Positions 33,878 through 43,535 of a stretch of DNA of 64,000 bases are shown here, piece after piece. The translations under genes were made by a program, and so were the position numbers. The stretch lies in assembly GCA_045631205.1 (NCBI GenBank), contig JAZQUI010000028.1, forward strand, positions 62,001 through 126,000, read 5' to 3'. Numbering within the stretch: the stretch's first letter is position 1; the number at the start of each line of letters is the position of its first letter. Under the pieces are notes generated by a model, which was given only the letters and a program-made list of their open reading frames with translations, had not been told where the DNA came from and did no database searches. Source of the DNA: HGM04593 sp045631205. GTDB lineage: Bacteria; Bacteroidota; Bacteroidia; Bacteroidales; Bacteroidaceae.

Positions 33878-35890
33878 ATGAGCCCCGCAGAACGAATATT
33901 GGAATTGCGTCGTCAATTGCACGAACATAATTACAACTATTATGTCCTCTCGTCGCCTACTATAAGCGATTTTGAGTTCGATGCTTTGTTGCGCGAACTT
34001 CAAGAACTTGAAGAGGCACATCCCGAATTGTTCGACCCCTCTTCTCCCACACAACGTGTAGGTAGTGATATAAGCAAAGGTTTCACTCAAGTGGCTCATA
34101 AATATCCAATGCTCTCGCTTGGTAACACTTATTCAAAGAGTGAGGTTGCCGATTTCTATGAACGAGTAAAACGCTTCTTGAACGATGAGGAGTTTGAACT
34201 CTGCTGTGAACTTAAATTCGATGGTTCATCCATATCTCTCACATACAAAGATGGTAAATTGGTGCAGGCTGTGACTCGTGGCGATGGTGAAAAAGGTGAC
34301 GATGTAACAGCGAACGTAAAAACAATACGCTCGGTGCCACTTGTGCTCAAAGGTGATAACTATCCGCAGGAGTTTGAAATACGAGGAGAGGTCCTTATGC
34401 CTTGGTCTGTATTCGATAAACTTAATGCAGAACGTGAAAAATCCGGTGAACCGCTTTTTGCCAACCCGCGCAATGCCGCATCGGGCACGCTGAAACTTAT
34501 GGATTCTTCCGAGGTTGCGAAACGTAAACTCGATGCGTATCTCTACTATATGCTTGGCGAGGAACTCCCGGCCGATGGTCATTTTGAGAATCTTATGGCT
34601 GCCCGTGCCTGGGGATTTAAAATATCGGATACCACCCGTAAGTGTCGTAATCTCGAAGAGGTCTTTGCCTTTATCGACCACTTCAACACTGCTCGTAAAG
34701 AACTGCCGGTTGCTACCGATGGTATTGTGATTAAGGTGAATTCTCTTCGCCAGCAAAAATATCTTGGATATACTGCAAAGTCTCCACGTTGGGCCATCGC
34801 CTATAAATTTCAGGCCGAAAAGGCACTGACTCGTCTTAATGACGTGACTTATCAAGTGGGGCGCACAGGTGTGGTAACTCCCGTTGCCAATCTCGACCCG
34901 GTGCTTTTGTCGGGTACGGTGGTAAAACGTGCATCACTGCATAATGCCGATATAATTGAAAAATACGACCTGCATATAGGTGATATGGTCTATATAGAGA
35001 AGGGTGGTGAGATAATTCCCAAAATAACGGGTGTTGATCTCGATGCCCGCATAATGTTGGGCGACAAGGTGCGCTTCATTACCAAGTGTCCTGTATGTGG
35101 GACTCCATTGGTGCGAGCCGAAGGCGAAGCTGCCCATTATTGTCCCAATGAGTTTGGTTGTGCTCCGCAGATGCGTACAAAGATAGAACATTTCGTATCG
35201 CGCGAAGCGATGAATATAGAGACCATAGGTCCTGAGACAGTTGAACTGCTTTTCAATTATGGTCTTGTTAAAAATGTAGCCGATTTATACTCATTGCATG
35301 AAGAGGATTTTCTGTTCCTCCCGCGTTTGGGTGCAAAATCGGCCGAGAATGTTGTTGCAGCATTGCGACAATCGAGAACCGTGCCGTTTGAACGTGTTTT
35401 GTTTGCGCTTGGTATAAGATTCGTTGGTGCAACCGTTGCCAAACGCCTTGCACGTGCTTTTGGCAATATAGATGCTCTTATGTCGGCAACCTTGTCACAA
35501 CTGACTGCCGTTGACGAAATTGGAGAACGCATAGCAACAAGTGTTGTTTCCTATTTCGCCAAGCCTGCAAACATGGAAATTGTAGCAAGGTTACGTGAGG
35601 CCGGTCTTAAATTTGAGCTCGATGAAGAGGTTGTTCAGAATCGTAGCGATATACTTGCCGGCAAGAGCATTGTCATAAGTGGTGTGTTCCGTCATCATTC
35701 CCGCGATGAATACAAAGAGCTTATAGAACGCAATGGTGGTAAGAATGTGGCTGGTATAAGCAAATCCACCTCATTTGTGCTTGCTGGCGAGAATATGGGT
35801 CCAAGCAAGCTTGAAAAAGCTAATAAATTGAATATTAGTATAATAGATGAAGATGAGTTTTTGGCAATGCTCTATGGCTCTACAAATTGA
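33878..35890 (+). CDS. ligA: NAD+-dependent DNA ligase
   Basis: A 670-aa LigA with complete architecture: domain Ia ('RQLHEHNYNYYVLSSPTISD'), the adenylated Lys113 in 'CELKFDGSSISL' (KxDG), 'GTLKLMDSSEVAKRKLDAYL', the OB fold, the Cys4 zinc finger ('CPVCGTPL' with 'YCPNEFGC'), helix-hairpin-helix repeats, and a C-terminal BRCT domain ('LAGKSIVISGVF', 'NGGKNVAGISKSTSFVLAG'). It seals nicks in replication and repair. Length is typical. Confidence 0.97.
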   Translation: MSPAERILELRRQLHEHNYNYYVLSSPTISDFEFDALLRELQELEEAHPELFDPSSPTQRVGSDISKGFTQVAHKYPMLSLGNTYSKSEVADFYERVKRFLNDEEFELCCELKFDGSSISLTYKDGKLVQAVTRGDGEKGDDVTANVKTIRSVPLVLKGDNYPQEFEIRGEVLMPWSVFDKLNAEREKSGEPLFANPRNAASGTLKLMDSSEVAKRKLDAYLYYMLGEELPADGHFENLMAARAWGFKISDTTRKCRNLEEVFAFIDHFNTARKELPVATDGIVIKVNSLRQQKYLGYTAKSPRWAIAYKFQAEKALTRLNDVTYQVGRTGVVTPVANLDPVLLSGTVVKRASLHNADIIEKYDLHIGDMVYIEKGGEIIPKITGVDLDARIMLGDKVRFITKCPVCGTPLVRAEGEAAHYCPNEFGCAPQMRTKIEHFVSREAMNIETIGPETVELLFNYGLVKNVADLYSLHEEDFLFLPRLGAKSAENVVAALRQSRTVPFERVLFALGIRFVGATVAKRLARAFGNIDALMSATLSQLTAVDEIGERIATSVVSYFAKPANMEIVARLREAGLKFELDEEVVQNRSDILAGKSIVISGVFRHHSRDEYKELIERNGGKNVAGISKSTSFVLAGENMGPSKLEKANKLNISIIDEDEFLAMLYGSTN

Positions 35891-35978
35891 AAGATAAAAC
35901 AAAGATTTATTGAAAAAAATAATGTAGTTGGCAATATTTGATGTAAATTTGTCACGATAAAAAAGATTTTGAAAATAT

Positions 35979-36866
35979 ATGATGCGAAAAAGAATAACCG
36001 GCTCTGGTGTTGCATTAATTACACCGTTTACGCAGACTGGTGAGGTTGATTATGCTGCACTTGAGAACTTGGTGCAGATGCACCTCGATAGCGGTACCGA
36101 TTTTCTATGTGTTCACGGAACAACAGGAGAAACCCCCACGTTGACCATTGAGGAAAAACGTGAGACACGAAAGCGCATCGTGAAGCAGGTCGCAGGTCGC
36201 ATACCCATTATGCTCGGTGTCGGTGGCAATAACACACGTGCCGTGGTTGAGGAACTCAAAAACGAGGATTATACAGGTATAGATGCAATCCTTTCCATTG
36301 TTCCTTATTACAACAAACCCACCCAAGAGGGTATGTATCAGCATTTCAAGGCAATCGCGGCTGCAACCGAGTTGCCCATATATTTGTATAATGTTCCCGG
36401 TCGCACCGGTGTCAATATGAATCCCGAAACAACAGTTCGTTTGGCCCATGAGTGTAAAAACATTGTAGGTTTTAAAGCTGCGTCAGGCAATCTCCAGATG
36501 ATATCTCATCTTATGGATATCAAACCTGCCGGTTTTGATGTGCTTTCGGGTGACGATGCACTAACCCTCGACATAATGAAGATGGGTGGTGTTGGTGTAA
36601 TATCGGTATTTGCAAATGCATTCCCCGTACAGTTGGCCGAATTGATAAAGATGATACAGGCCGGCGATTATGAAAATGCACGTAATCTCGACGAATCGTT
36701 CCGCGATATATACAGCCTGCTTTTTGTGGATGGTAATCCCGCAGGTGCAAAGCTCGCATTGAATATACTTGGAAAATGTGAGAATGTATTGCGTTTGCCT
36801 TTGGTGCCTGCGAGCAGCAAAGTTGAAGAGGGTATGAGAAACGCAATTGCATCGTTTAATGCATAA
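35979..36866 (+). CDS. dapA: 4-hydroxy-tetrahydrodipicolinate synthase
   Basis: A 295-aa class I aldolase-fold enzyme that condenses pyruvate with aspartate semialdehyde in lysine/diaminopimelate synthesis. 'CVHGTTGETPTL' forms the pyruvate carboxylate site, 'YLYNVPGRTGVNM' contains the catalytic Tyr, and Schiff-base Lys166 is in 'VGFKAASGN'. Two adjacent ATGs (35979, 35982) are possible starts. The next gene starts 16 nt downstream. Confidence 0.95.
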   Translation: MMRKRITGSGVALITPFTQTGEVDYAALENLVQMHLDSGTDFLCVHGTTGETPTLTIEEKRETRKRIVKQVAGRIPIMLGVGGNNTRAVVEELKNEDYTGIDAILSIVPYYNKPTQEGMYQHFKAIAAATELPIYLYNVPGRTGVNMNPETTVRLAHECKNIVGFKAASGNLQMISHLMDIKPAGFDVLSGDDALTLDIMKMGGVGVISVFANAFPVQLAELIKMIQAGDYENARNLDESFRDIYSLLFVDGNPAGAKLALNILGKCENVLRLPLVPASSKVEEGMRNAIASFNA

Positions 36867-36882
36867 TCCATTCTGATATTGT

Positions 36883-37659
36883 ATGGAGAGGCTGAAAAAA
36901 ATACTTGACGAAAAGGCTGCGCTATACAATTGTAAAGAGTTTATAGAACACGACCCCATATGGTTCCCGCACCTGTTTACCGACAAACGCGATGTTGAAA
37001 TAGCAGCTTTGCTTGCCTCTGTAATTGCGTGGGGAAACCGTAAGATGATATTATCATCGGGCAAAAAAATGCTTTTTGACATAATGCATGGTAAGCCTTA
37101 CGATTATGTGATGAGCGGTGAATGGAATGAACTTGATGGCGGTGCGAATATACACCGTACATTTTTTGTTCGTGATTTTACCTATTTGTCTCGCGGTCTT
37201 AAACAGATATATGAAAAACAAGGCTCGATGGAGCCGTTTTTTGCCAATAACGATGTTTGGGAAGGTATAGCCGCCCTGCGTAGTGAATTGGCTGCAGCAA
37301 ATGCCGGTACTGAAACAAAACATATTTCAAATCCGGTGGCCCGCAAGGGAAAGCCTGCTTCGGCGTGCAAACGTCTGCATATGATGTTGCGCTGGCTCTC
37401 CCGTACCGACGGTATCGTTGATTTAGGTATTTGGCACAATGTCAACCCATCGAAACTTATGATACCACTCGATGTACACGTTGCCCGCACGGGGCGCAAG
37501 CTAGGGCTTATAACCCGTGTACAAAACGACAGAAAAACTGTTGAAGAACTTACCGCTGCATTGCGCAAGTTTTCGCCCGATGACCCTGTAAAGTACGATT
37601 TTGCTCTCTTTGGAGTGGGCGTTGCCGGCGATGAGTTTTTCAAAGAATACAATATATAA
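36883..37659 (+). CDS. TIGR02757 family protein
   Basis: A 258-aa protein matching the Bacteroidota-enriched TIGR02757 family of unknown function: 'FIEHDPIWFPHLFTDKRDVE', 'AWGNRKMIL', 'KRLHMMLRWLSRTDGIVDLG' and 'PLDVHVARTGRKLGLI'. The last segment, with a conserved Asp and HhH-like surroundings, resembles DNA-glycosylase-like helices, but no activity is established. It follows dapA by 16 nt and is probably co-transcribed with it. Confidence 0.8.
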   Translation: MERLKKILDEKAALYNCKEFIEHDPIWFPHLFTDKRDVEIAALLASVIAWGNRKMILSSGKKMLFDIMHGKPYDYVMSGEWNELDGGANIHRTFFVRDFTYLSRGLKQIYEKQGSMEPFFANNDVWEGIAALRSELAAANAGTETKHISNPVARKGKPASACKRLHMMLRWLSRTDGIVDLGIWHNVNPSKLMIPLDVHVARTGRKLGLITRVQNDRKTVEELTAALRKFSPDDPVKYDFALFGVGVAGDEFFKEYNI

Positions 37660-37704
37660 AACGATTACTAACCGTGCCGCTTGGCACAAGAGCAACTAAG
37701 TAAT

Positions 37705-39984
37705 ATGGCAAAAATTAGCAAAGAAGATGCTTTGAACTACCACGAGGGTAAACGCCCCGGAAAGATAGAGGTAGTTCCCACTAAACCTTATTTTACACAG
37801 GCCGACCTTTGTCTGGCCTATTCTCCCGGAGTAGCGGAGCCTTGTCTTGAAATTCAGAAAGATGCGCAGAACGCATACAGATATACCGATAAAGGAAACC
37901 TTGTAGCTGTAATATCAAACGGTACAGCCGTTCTTGGTCTTGGCAATATTGGAGCATTGAGTGGCAAGCCCGTAATGGAGGGTAAAGGTCTTTTGTTTAA
38001 AATATACGCAGGTATCGACGTGTTCGATATTGAGGTTGATGAGAGCGACCCCGACAAGTTCGTTGAGGCAGTAAAAGCAATCTCTCCCACCTTTGGTGGT
38101 ATCAACCTCGAGGATATTAAAGCCCCCGAGTGTTTCGAGATTGAGCGTCGTCTTAAAGAGGAACTCGATATCCCTGTTATGCACGACGACCAGCACGGAA
38201 CCGCAATCATTTCGGGAGCCGGTCTTTTGAATGCACTCGAGGTTAACGGCAAGAATATCTCTGACGTGAAAGTTGTTGTAAACGGTGCAGGTGCAGCTGC
38301 AATCTCATGTACAAAACTTTATATCGCTCTCGGTGTAAAGAAAGAGAATGTGGTGATGCTCGACAGCCGTGGTGTGATAAACACCGAGCGTACAAACCTC
38401 ACACCCGAAAAGTTGGAGTTTGTAACTTCGCGCACCGACATCCACACACTTGAAGAGGCTGTGAAAGGTGCCGATGTATTCCTTGGCCTTTCAAAAGGTA
38501 ACGTGCTTTCAAAAGATATGGTTCGTTCAATGGCCAATGACCCCATCGTCTTTGCCCTTGCCAACCCCGAGCCCGAAATCACATACGAGGATGCAATGGA
38601 CAGCCGCCCCGATGTACTTATGAGTACCGGTCGTTCCGACTATCCTAACCAGATAAACAACGTAATTGGTTTCCCCTACATCTTCCGTGGTGCTCTCGAC
38701 ACAGCTGCCGTTGCCATCAACGAGGAGATGAAACTCGCTGCTGTACGCGCTATTGCAAACCTTGCAAAACAGCCCGTGCCCGAGATTGTAAATAAAGTAT
38801 ATCACGTAAATCACCTCACATTCGGTCGTGATTACTTTATCCCCAAACCCGTTGACCCCCGTTTGCTTGTTGAGGTTTCTACAGCTGTGGCCAAAGCTGC
38901 CATTGAGAGTGGTGTAGCCCGCAAGACCATCACAGACTGGGATGCTTACAAAGAGCACCTCCTTGAATTTATGGGTCGTGAGTCAAAGCTTACCCAGCAA
39001 ATATATGAGATGGCACGTACCGAAACAAAACGTATCGTTTTTGCCGAGGGTGCTCATCCTTCAATGATGAAGGCTGCCGTTAAAGCAAAAGAGGAGGGTA
39101 TTTGCCAGCCCATTTTGCTTGGTAACGACGAAAGCATCGCAAAACTTGCAAAGGAACTCGATTTGAGCCTTGAAGGTATTGAGGTTGTAAATCTCCGTCA
39201 CCCGAACGAGATGGCTCGTCGTGAGCGTTACGCCAAAATTCTTGCAGAGAAACGCCAACGTAAGGGTTATACCATTGAGGAGGCCAACGACAAGATGTTC
39301 GAACGCAACTACTTTGGTATGATGATGGTTGAGACCGGTGATGCCGATGCATTCGTTACAGGTCTTTACACCAAATATTCAAATACTATCAAGGTTGCAA
39401 AAGAGGTGATTGGTATGCAACCCGGTTTCGATCACTTTGCAACAATGCACATCCTTAACTCAAACAAAGGAACATACTTTGTTGCCGACACCCTCATCAA
39501 CCGTGCCCCCAAAACCGCGACTCTTGTTGATATTGCCCGTCTTATGGAAAAGACAGTGCGTTTCTTTAACCACGAACCGGTAATGGCAATGGTATCATAC
39601 TCTAACTTTGGTACCGATAAAGGCGGTAGTGCCGAGAACGTACAGAATGCCGTAGAGTATTTGCACTCAACATATCCCGAATGGAAACTCGATGGTGAGA
39701 TGCAGGTGAACGTGGCTATGAACCGTGAGTTGCGCGATAACAAATATCCCTTCAACAAACTCAAAGGTCACGATGTGAACACACTCATCTTCCCCAACCT
39801 CAACTCGGCAAACTCTTCGTACAAGATGTTGCAGGCGTTGAGCCCCGATGTTGAGATTATCGGACCTTTGCAGATGGGCTTGAATAAACCAATCCACTTT
39901 ATCGACTTCGAGAGCAGCGTACAGGAGATTCTTAATGTAACAGCTGTTGCCGCTATCGATGCGATAGTAAATAACAAGAAGTAA
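37705..39984 (+). CDS. maeB: NADP-dependent malic enzyme with phosphotransacetylase-like domain
   Basis: A 759-aa fusion enzyme converting malate to pyruvate and CO2. Residues 1-~430 are the malic enzyme: 'AYSPGVAEPC', 'MHDDQHGTAIISGAGLLNAL' with metal ligands, and the nucleotide site 'VVNGAGAAAISC'. Residues ~440-759 resemble phosphotransacetylase ('RIVFAEGAHPSMMKAA') and are usually regulatory (acetyl-CoA sensing) in MaeB. The ATG at 37705 is preferred to the upstream TTG at 37681. A terminator follows at 40002. Confidence 0.93.
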   Translation: MAKISKEDALNYHEGKRPGKIEVVPTKPYFTQADLCLAYSPGVAEPCLEIQKDAQNAYRYTDKGNLVAVISNGTAVLGLGNIGALSGKPVMEGKGLLFKIYAGIDVFDIEVDESDPDKFVEAVKAISPTFGGINLEDIKAPECFEIERRLKEELDIPVMHDDQHGTAIISGAGLLNALEVNGKNISDVKVVVNGAGAAAISCTKLYIALGVKKENVVMLDSRGVINTERTNLTPEKLEFVTSRTDIHTLEEAVKGADVFLGLSKGNVLSKDMVRSMANDPIVFALANPEPEITYEDAMDSRPDVLMSTGRSDYPNQINNVIGFPYIFRGALDTAAVAINEEMKLAAVRAIANLAKQPVPEIVNKVYHVNHLTFGRDYFIPKPVDPRLLVEVSTAVAKAAIESGVARKTITDWDAYKEHLLEFMGRESKLTQQIYEMARTETKRIVFAEGAHPSMMKAAVKAKEEGICQPILLGNDESIAKLAKELDLSLEGIEVVNLRHPNEMARRERYAKILAEKRQRKGYTIEEANDKMFERNYFGMMMVETGDADAFVTGLYTKYSNTIKVAKEVIGMQPGFDHFATMHILNSNKGTYFVADTLINRAPKTATLVDIARLMEKTVRFFNHEPVMAMVSYSNFGTDKGGSAENVQNAVEYLHSTYPEWKLDGEMQVNVAMNRELRDNKYPFNKLKGHDVNTLIFPNLNSANSSYKMLQALSPDVEIIGPLQMGLNKPIHFIDFESSVQEILNVTAVAAIDAIVNNKK

Positions 39985-40001
39985 TCTTTTACTTTAATAA
40001 A

Positions 40002-40040
40002 AATACAAGCTGCATTTAAAGTGCAGCTTGTATTTTTTAT
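40002..40040. terminator. Terminator between maeB and the convergent aspD
   Basis: AATACAAGCTGCA (40002-40014) and TGCAGCTTGTATT (40022-40034) form a 13-bp stem, followed by TTTTAT; A residues precede it, so it can act both ways. Confidence 0.88.
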
Positions 40041-40056
40041 ATCCACCATCTCTTTG

Positions 40057-41718
40057 CTAAATCTCAACCACCGGCAGGCTCTTTCTCCACCTTTCGGCAT
40101 AGGAATCAAGAATTTCTCGTACGCATCTCCCTATGGTTGCATAATCCTCCTCATTCAGGTTTGCAAGAGAAACGCGTATGCTCCATTCGGGGCCATCGAA
40201 ACCTCCTCCGTTTAGTACTACCAACGATGTTTCTGTAGCAAGACGGAAAACAACATCCAATGGGTTGTAGTTGAGTCGCAGATAGTCGGCAAAATCGTTG
40301 CCATAGAATTTCTTCGCCCACACAAGCAAATCAATCTCAGAGTAATACCCCGCGCGTAATGGGTCGGGTGGCAAGGTAAATCCCATATTTTCCCACAAAG
40401 TATTGAGTCGTTTGTTAATTGTCTCAATCATTTTGTTGTGGAAGGCATCGCCATCGTGCTTGTCTATAATGGAGTAGAGCGCGAAGAGTGTCATCTGTAT
40501 CTGTTGCGGTAAGGAGAGTCCCGCAGTGTGGTTCAGGGCAACCTGACGGCTGTCGGCAACCATACGGTCTATGAAACGCATATTCTCGGCATCGTGGCGT
40601 ATGCTGCCGTAACGCTCCTGCAACTCGCTTTTGCGTTTACGGGGCAGACGTTTAAGCAGTTCGTCGAAAATGTTGTCGCGGTGAAGAATGGTGGCAGCCA
40701 CCCTCCATCCTGTCGCACCAAAATATTTTGAGAAGGAATATACGCCTATTGTGTTGTGTGGCAACACACTTATAAGCGATTGGAATCCCTCAACGTATGT
40801 AGCATATACATCGTCTGTTACAATCATAAGGTTAGGGTTCCATCTCTTTACAATATCCACAAGCAGGTCGATGCTCTTTTCGTCGAGCGCATAACTCGGT
40901 GGGTTGCTTGGGTTTACTATAAAAAGAGCTTTGTATGCAGGGTCGCGCAGTTTGCTTATGTCGCGTTCGTTATATTGCCACGTGTGCAACCCCTCCTTGC
41001 TCATTTTGCTTGCTGCGATGTGTGTTACATCGAGTTTATATCGTCGCATTACCGGTATCTCTATGTATGGCGTGAAGACAGGTGTCATAAGCGCTACCTT
41101 GTCGCCTTTACCTAATAGATGGTTCTGTTGCAGGCTGTCAAATATATAACACATTGCAGCCGTTCCTCCCTCTGTTGCGAAGATGTCAAATTCCCCCTGC
41201 GGCGAGCGTCCGGCACATAATTCCTGTGCAACATAATCGCGCACTGCCACCTCGCAGAATTTAAGAACTCTTCCCGGTACAGGGTATTGGCAACCTATAA
41301 TTCCTTCAGCCCATTCGTGTATAAGTTCATCGGTATCAACTTTATGCTCGTTGAGCATATATTCGAAGCAACGCCGCAGAAATATGCTGCCGGCAAGGTT
41401 GTGCTTACTCTCAATAAAGGCTGTGAAACGCTTTGCTATGCCGTCTTTCTGTGGCAATCCGGCAAGTCCTTCGGGAGTGTACCAGGTTCTTTGGCACTCA
41501 TTGAGTGCAAATTCTCCCAGTATGAAAAAGGCTTCGCGTGGCAGGGTTGCAACCCAGTTCGGGTTACCGCGTCCTGCGTTCAGCATAGTACGCGTCATCT
41601 TTCTGATACTTTCGTCGGCAAGCTCTATAAGGCGGTTCTTAAGTTCAAAAGGGCTTATCTTCTCCATCTCCTTTTCAAAAGATGTAACCTCGCTCTTTTC
41701 TGTTAACAAATTATTCAT
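40057..41718 (-). CDS. aspD: Aspartate 4-decarboxylase (bifunctional aspartate aminotransferase)
   Basis: A 553-aa fold-type I PLP enzyme that beta-decarboxylates aspartate to alanine and CO2. 'TEGGTAAMCYIFDSLQ' binds PLP phosphate, 'LFIVNPSNPPSYALDEKSI' contains the PLP-binding Asn, 'MIVTDDVYATY' the Asp/Tyr, and 'YSFSKYFGATGWR' the Schiff-base Lys. Length matches the AspD family (~530-550), longer than ordinary aminotransferases. It is 12 nt downstream of aspT; together they form the aspartate/alanine proton-motive cycle. Confidence 0.92.
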   Translation of the reverse strand: MNNLLTEKSEVTSFEKEMEKISPFELKNRLIELADESIRKMTRTMLNAGRGNPNWVATLPREAFFILGEFALNECQRTWYTPEGLAGLPQKDGIAKRFTAFIESKHNLAGSIFLRRCFEYMLNEHKVDTDELIHEWAEGIIGCQYPVPGRVLKFCEVAVRDYVAQELCAGRSPQGEFDIFATEGGTAAMCYIFDSLQQNHLLGKGDKVALMTPVFTPYIEIPVMRRYKLDVTHIAASKMSKEGLHTWQYNERDISKLRDPAYKALFIVNPSNPPSYALDEKSIDLLVDIVKRWNPNLMIVTDDVYATYVEGFQSLISVLPHNTIGVYSFSKYFGATGWRVAATILHRDNIFDELLKRLPRKRKSELQERYGSIRHDAENMRFIDRMVADSRQVALNHTAGLSLPQQIQMTLFALYSIIDKHDGDAFHNKMIETINKRLNTLWENMGFTLPPDPLRAGYYSEIDLLVWAKKFYGNDFADYLRLNYNPLDVVFRLATETSLVVLNGGGFDGPEWSIRVSLANLNEEDYATIGRCVREILDSYAERWRKSLPVVEI

Positions 41719-41730
41719 ACAAGTATGGTT

Positions 41731-43449
41731 TTAATTACATAATAAGACTATAAAGACTCCCCAGAGTATGAGCAGAGTGTTGCCCACTGCATAAGTGACA
41801 GTGTAGCCCAGTGCTGGTGTGTCGCTGCCAAGTGTTTCCTGCAATGAACCTAAAGCTGCAGTTGTGGTACGTGCTCCGGCACAACATCCCAAAGCTATCG
41901 CCGGGTGGAACTTGAACCAATGTGCTGCAATGTAAATACCGAACAGCAAAGGAATAGATGTGGCGAAGATGCCTGCGACAAATAGCGAAAGTCCCACCTC
42001 TTTAAATCCCTCGATAAACCCTGGGCCTGCTGTAATTCCCACTATTGCGATGAATATATTCAATCCAAGGTTATTGAAAACCCACAAAGCTGCATCGGGG
42101 ATTGTTCCCATTGTGGGGTGGTGCGACCGCCACCAACCAAAGACGAGTCCGGCAATAAGAACTCCACCGCTGCTGCTCAAACTTATAGGAACACCGCTTA
42201 TGTGAAGTGTGAGGCTTCCAACGATTGCGCCAATGAGAACTCCCACAGCAAAGAATACCACATCGGTTGCATCGCTTGCCGGAGCAGGGAAACCTATCTC
42301 TTTTGCAGCCGGCTCCACCTCGAATTTACGACCTATAATCTCAATTACATCTCCCGCATTCAGTTTTGTGGCAGGGAAAACCGGGATACTTACTCCCATT
42401 CTTTGAATTTTCTGTATGCTAACTCCGTGCATAAAAGGTTGCGAACGTAATTCGCCCACACTCTTGCCATTGTAACAGCAAGTATGCTTACGGCTTTTGC
42501 CGGCAACTCTTGTTTTTACAACAAGCACGGGAAATTCCAAAATGTTGTCATCGTCAACCTCTTCGCCAATCCATCTTTCTTCTCCAATTACATACTCTCT
42601 ACGGCCGCTAAGTACAACCTCATCGCCAATTTTCAGAATATCCTTTGGACCGAAATTGTCAACGATTTTTCCGTTTTTTCTTATCCTTTCCACGAAAATG
42701 CGTTTGCCCTCCTCTGTGAAGAAACTTTCGAGTTCCTCAATTCTTCGTCCGTTGGCAAACCATTCGTTTTCCACCTTATAGGCGCGGAAAATAACAATTC
42801 TTTTTGCCTCAATAAAGTCGGGCTTGTTGCTGTCGTTTGTACCCATACTCTCTTCGAGACTGCGGCAAGCGGCTCTCACCTTGTCGAATCCGCCAAGGAG
42901 TCGTGGCCCGAGCCTTGCAATTATCCACGCAGAGCCGGCCGTGCCGAAGATATACGTAACGGCATACGCCACTGGTATTATATTTATCATTTTTTCCTCT
43001 GCCGCCTTGTCAAGGTTAAGCCCGCGTATTGTATCGTCGGCAACACCGATAACCGCGCTTATAGTTTGCGACCCCGACAATAATCCCGCAGCTTCTCCCG
43101 GGCCATATCCCATAATAAGTGATACCATCCAAGTGGAAAGTAGTATAAAAAGAGACATTGTTACTGCGAAATAGACCTGTGGCAATCCCTCTTTCTTCAG
43201 TCCGCTGAAGAATTGAGGTCCCACCTTGTAGCCTATTGCGAAAAGAAACATAAGAAAGGCAACCGGTTTCAGTGTGTTACCTATGGGAATTTGCAGTTGT
43301 CCCACTATTACACCCATCAGAAGAACGCTCGACACGATGCCGAGGGTAAATCCTTTAATACGAATTTTGGCAATTAAAAACCCCATAGCGATAGTGAGAT
43401 ATATCGCAATTTCGGGGTGGGAACGTAAGAGCTCTGTTATCCAGTCCAT
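41731..43449 (-). CDS. aspT: Aspartate:alanine antiporter
   Basis: A 572-aa membrane exchanger. N-terminal helices ('EIAIYLTIAMGFLIAKIRIK', 'FLMFLFAIGYKVGPQFF'), a central cytoplasmic part with two TrkA_C-like domains (~205-395), then a second helix bundle containing 'ISLSSSGGVLIAGLVFGWWR' and the end 'GYTVTYAVGNTLLILWG'. Electrogenic exchange of aspartate for alanine, coupled to AspD decarboxylation, generates proton-motive force. The ATG at 43449 is chosen; an upstream TTG frame would overlap the TPR gene. Confidence 0.92.
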   Translation of the reverse strand: MDWITELLRSHPEIAIYLTIAMGFLIAKIRIKGFTLGIVSSVLLMGVIVGQLQIPIGNTLKPVAFLMFLFAIGYKVGPQFFSGLKKEGLPQVYFAVTMSLFILLSTWMVSLIMGYGPGEAAGLLSGSQTISAVIGVADDTIRGLNLDKAAEEKMINIIPVAYAVTYIFGTAGSAWIIARLGPRLLGGFDKVRAACRSLEESMGTNDSNKPDFIEAKRIVIFRAYKVENEWFANGRRIEELESFFTEEGKRIFVERIRKNGKIVDNFGPKDILKIGDEVVLSGRREYVIGEERWIGEEVDDDNILEFPVLVVKTRVAGKSRKHTCCYNGKSVGELRSQPFMHGVSIQKIQRMGVSIPVFPATKLNAGDVIEIIGRKFEVEPAAKEIGFPAPASDATDVVFFAVGVLIGAIVGSLTLHISGVPISLSSSGGVLIAGLVFGWWRSHHPTMGTIPDAALWVFNNLGLNIFIAIVGITAGPGFIEGFKEVGLSLFVAGIFATSIPLLFGIYIAAHWFKFHPAIALGCCAGARTTTAALGSLQETLGSDTPALGYTVTYAVGNTLLILWGVFIVLLCN

Positions 43450-43535
43450 AAAATAAATATTTTTACGAAAAGGATAACGTTGTTGGCTTATAAAATGTTC
43501 TTGTGATGTTTGTTGGTGCGTAATTTGCTTTATGC

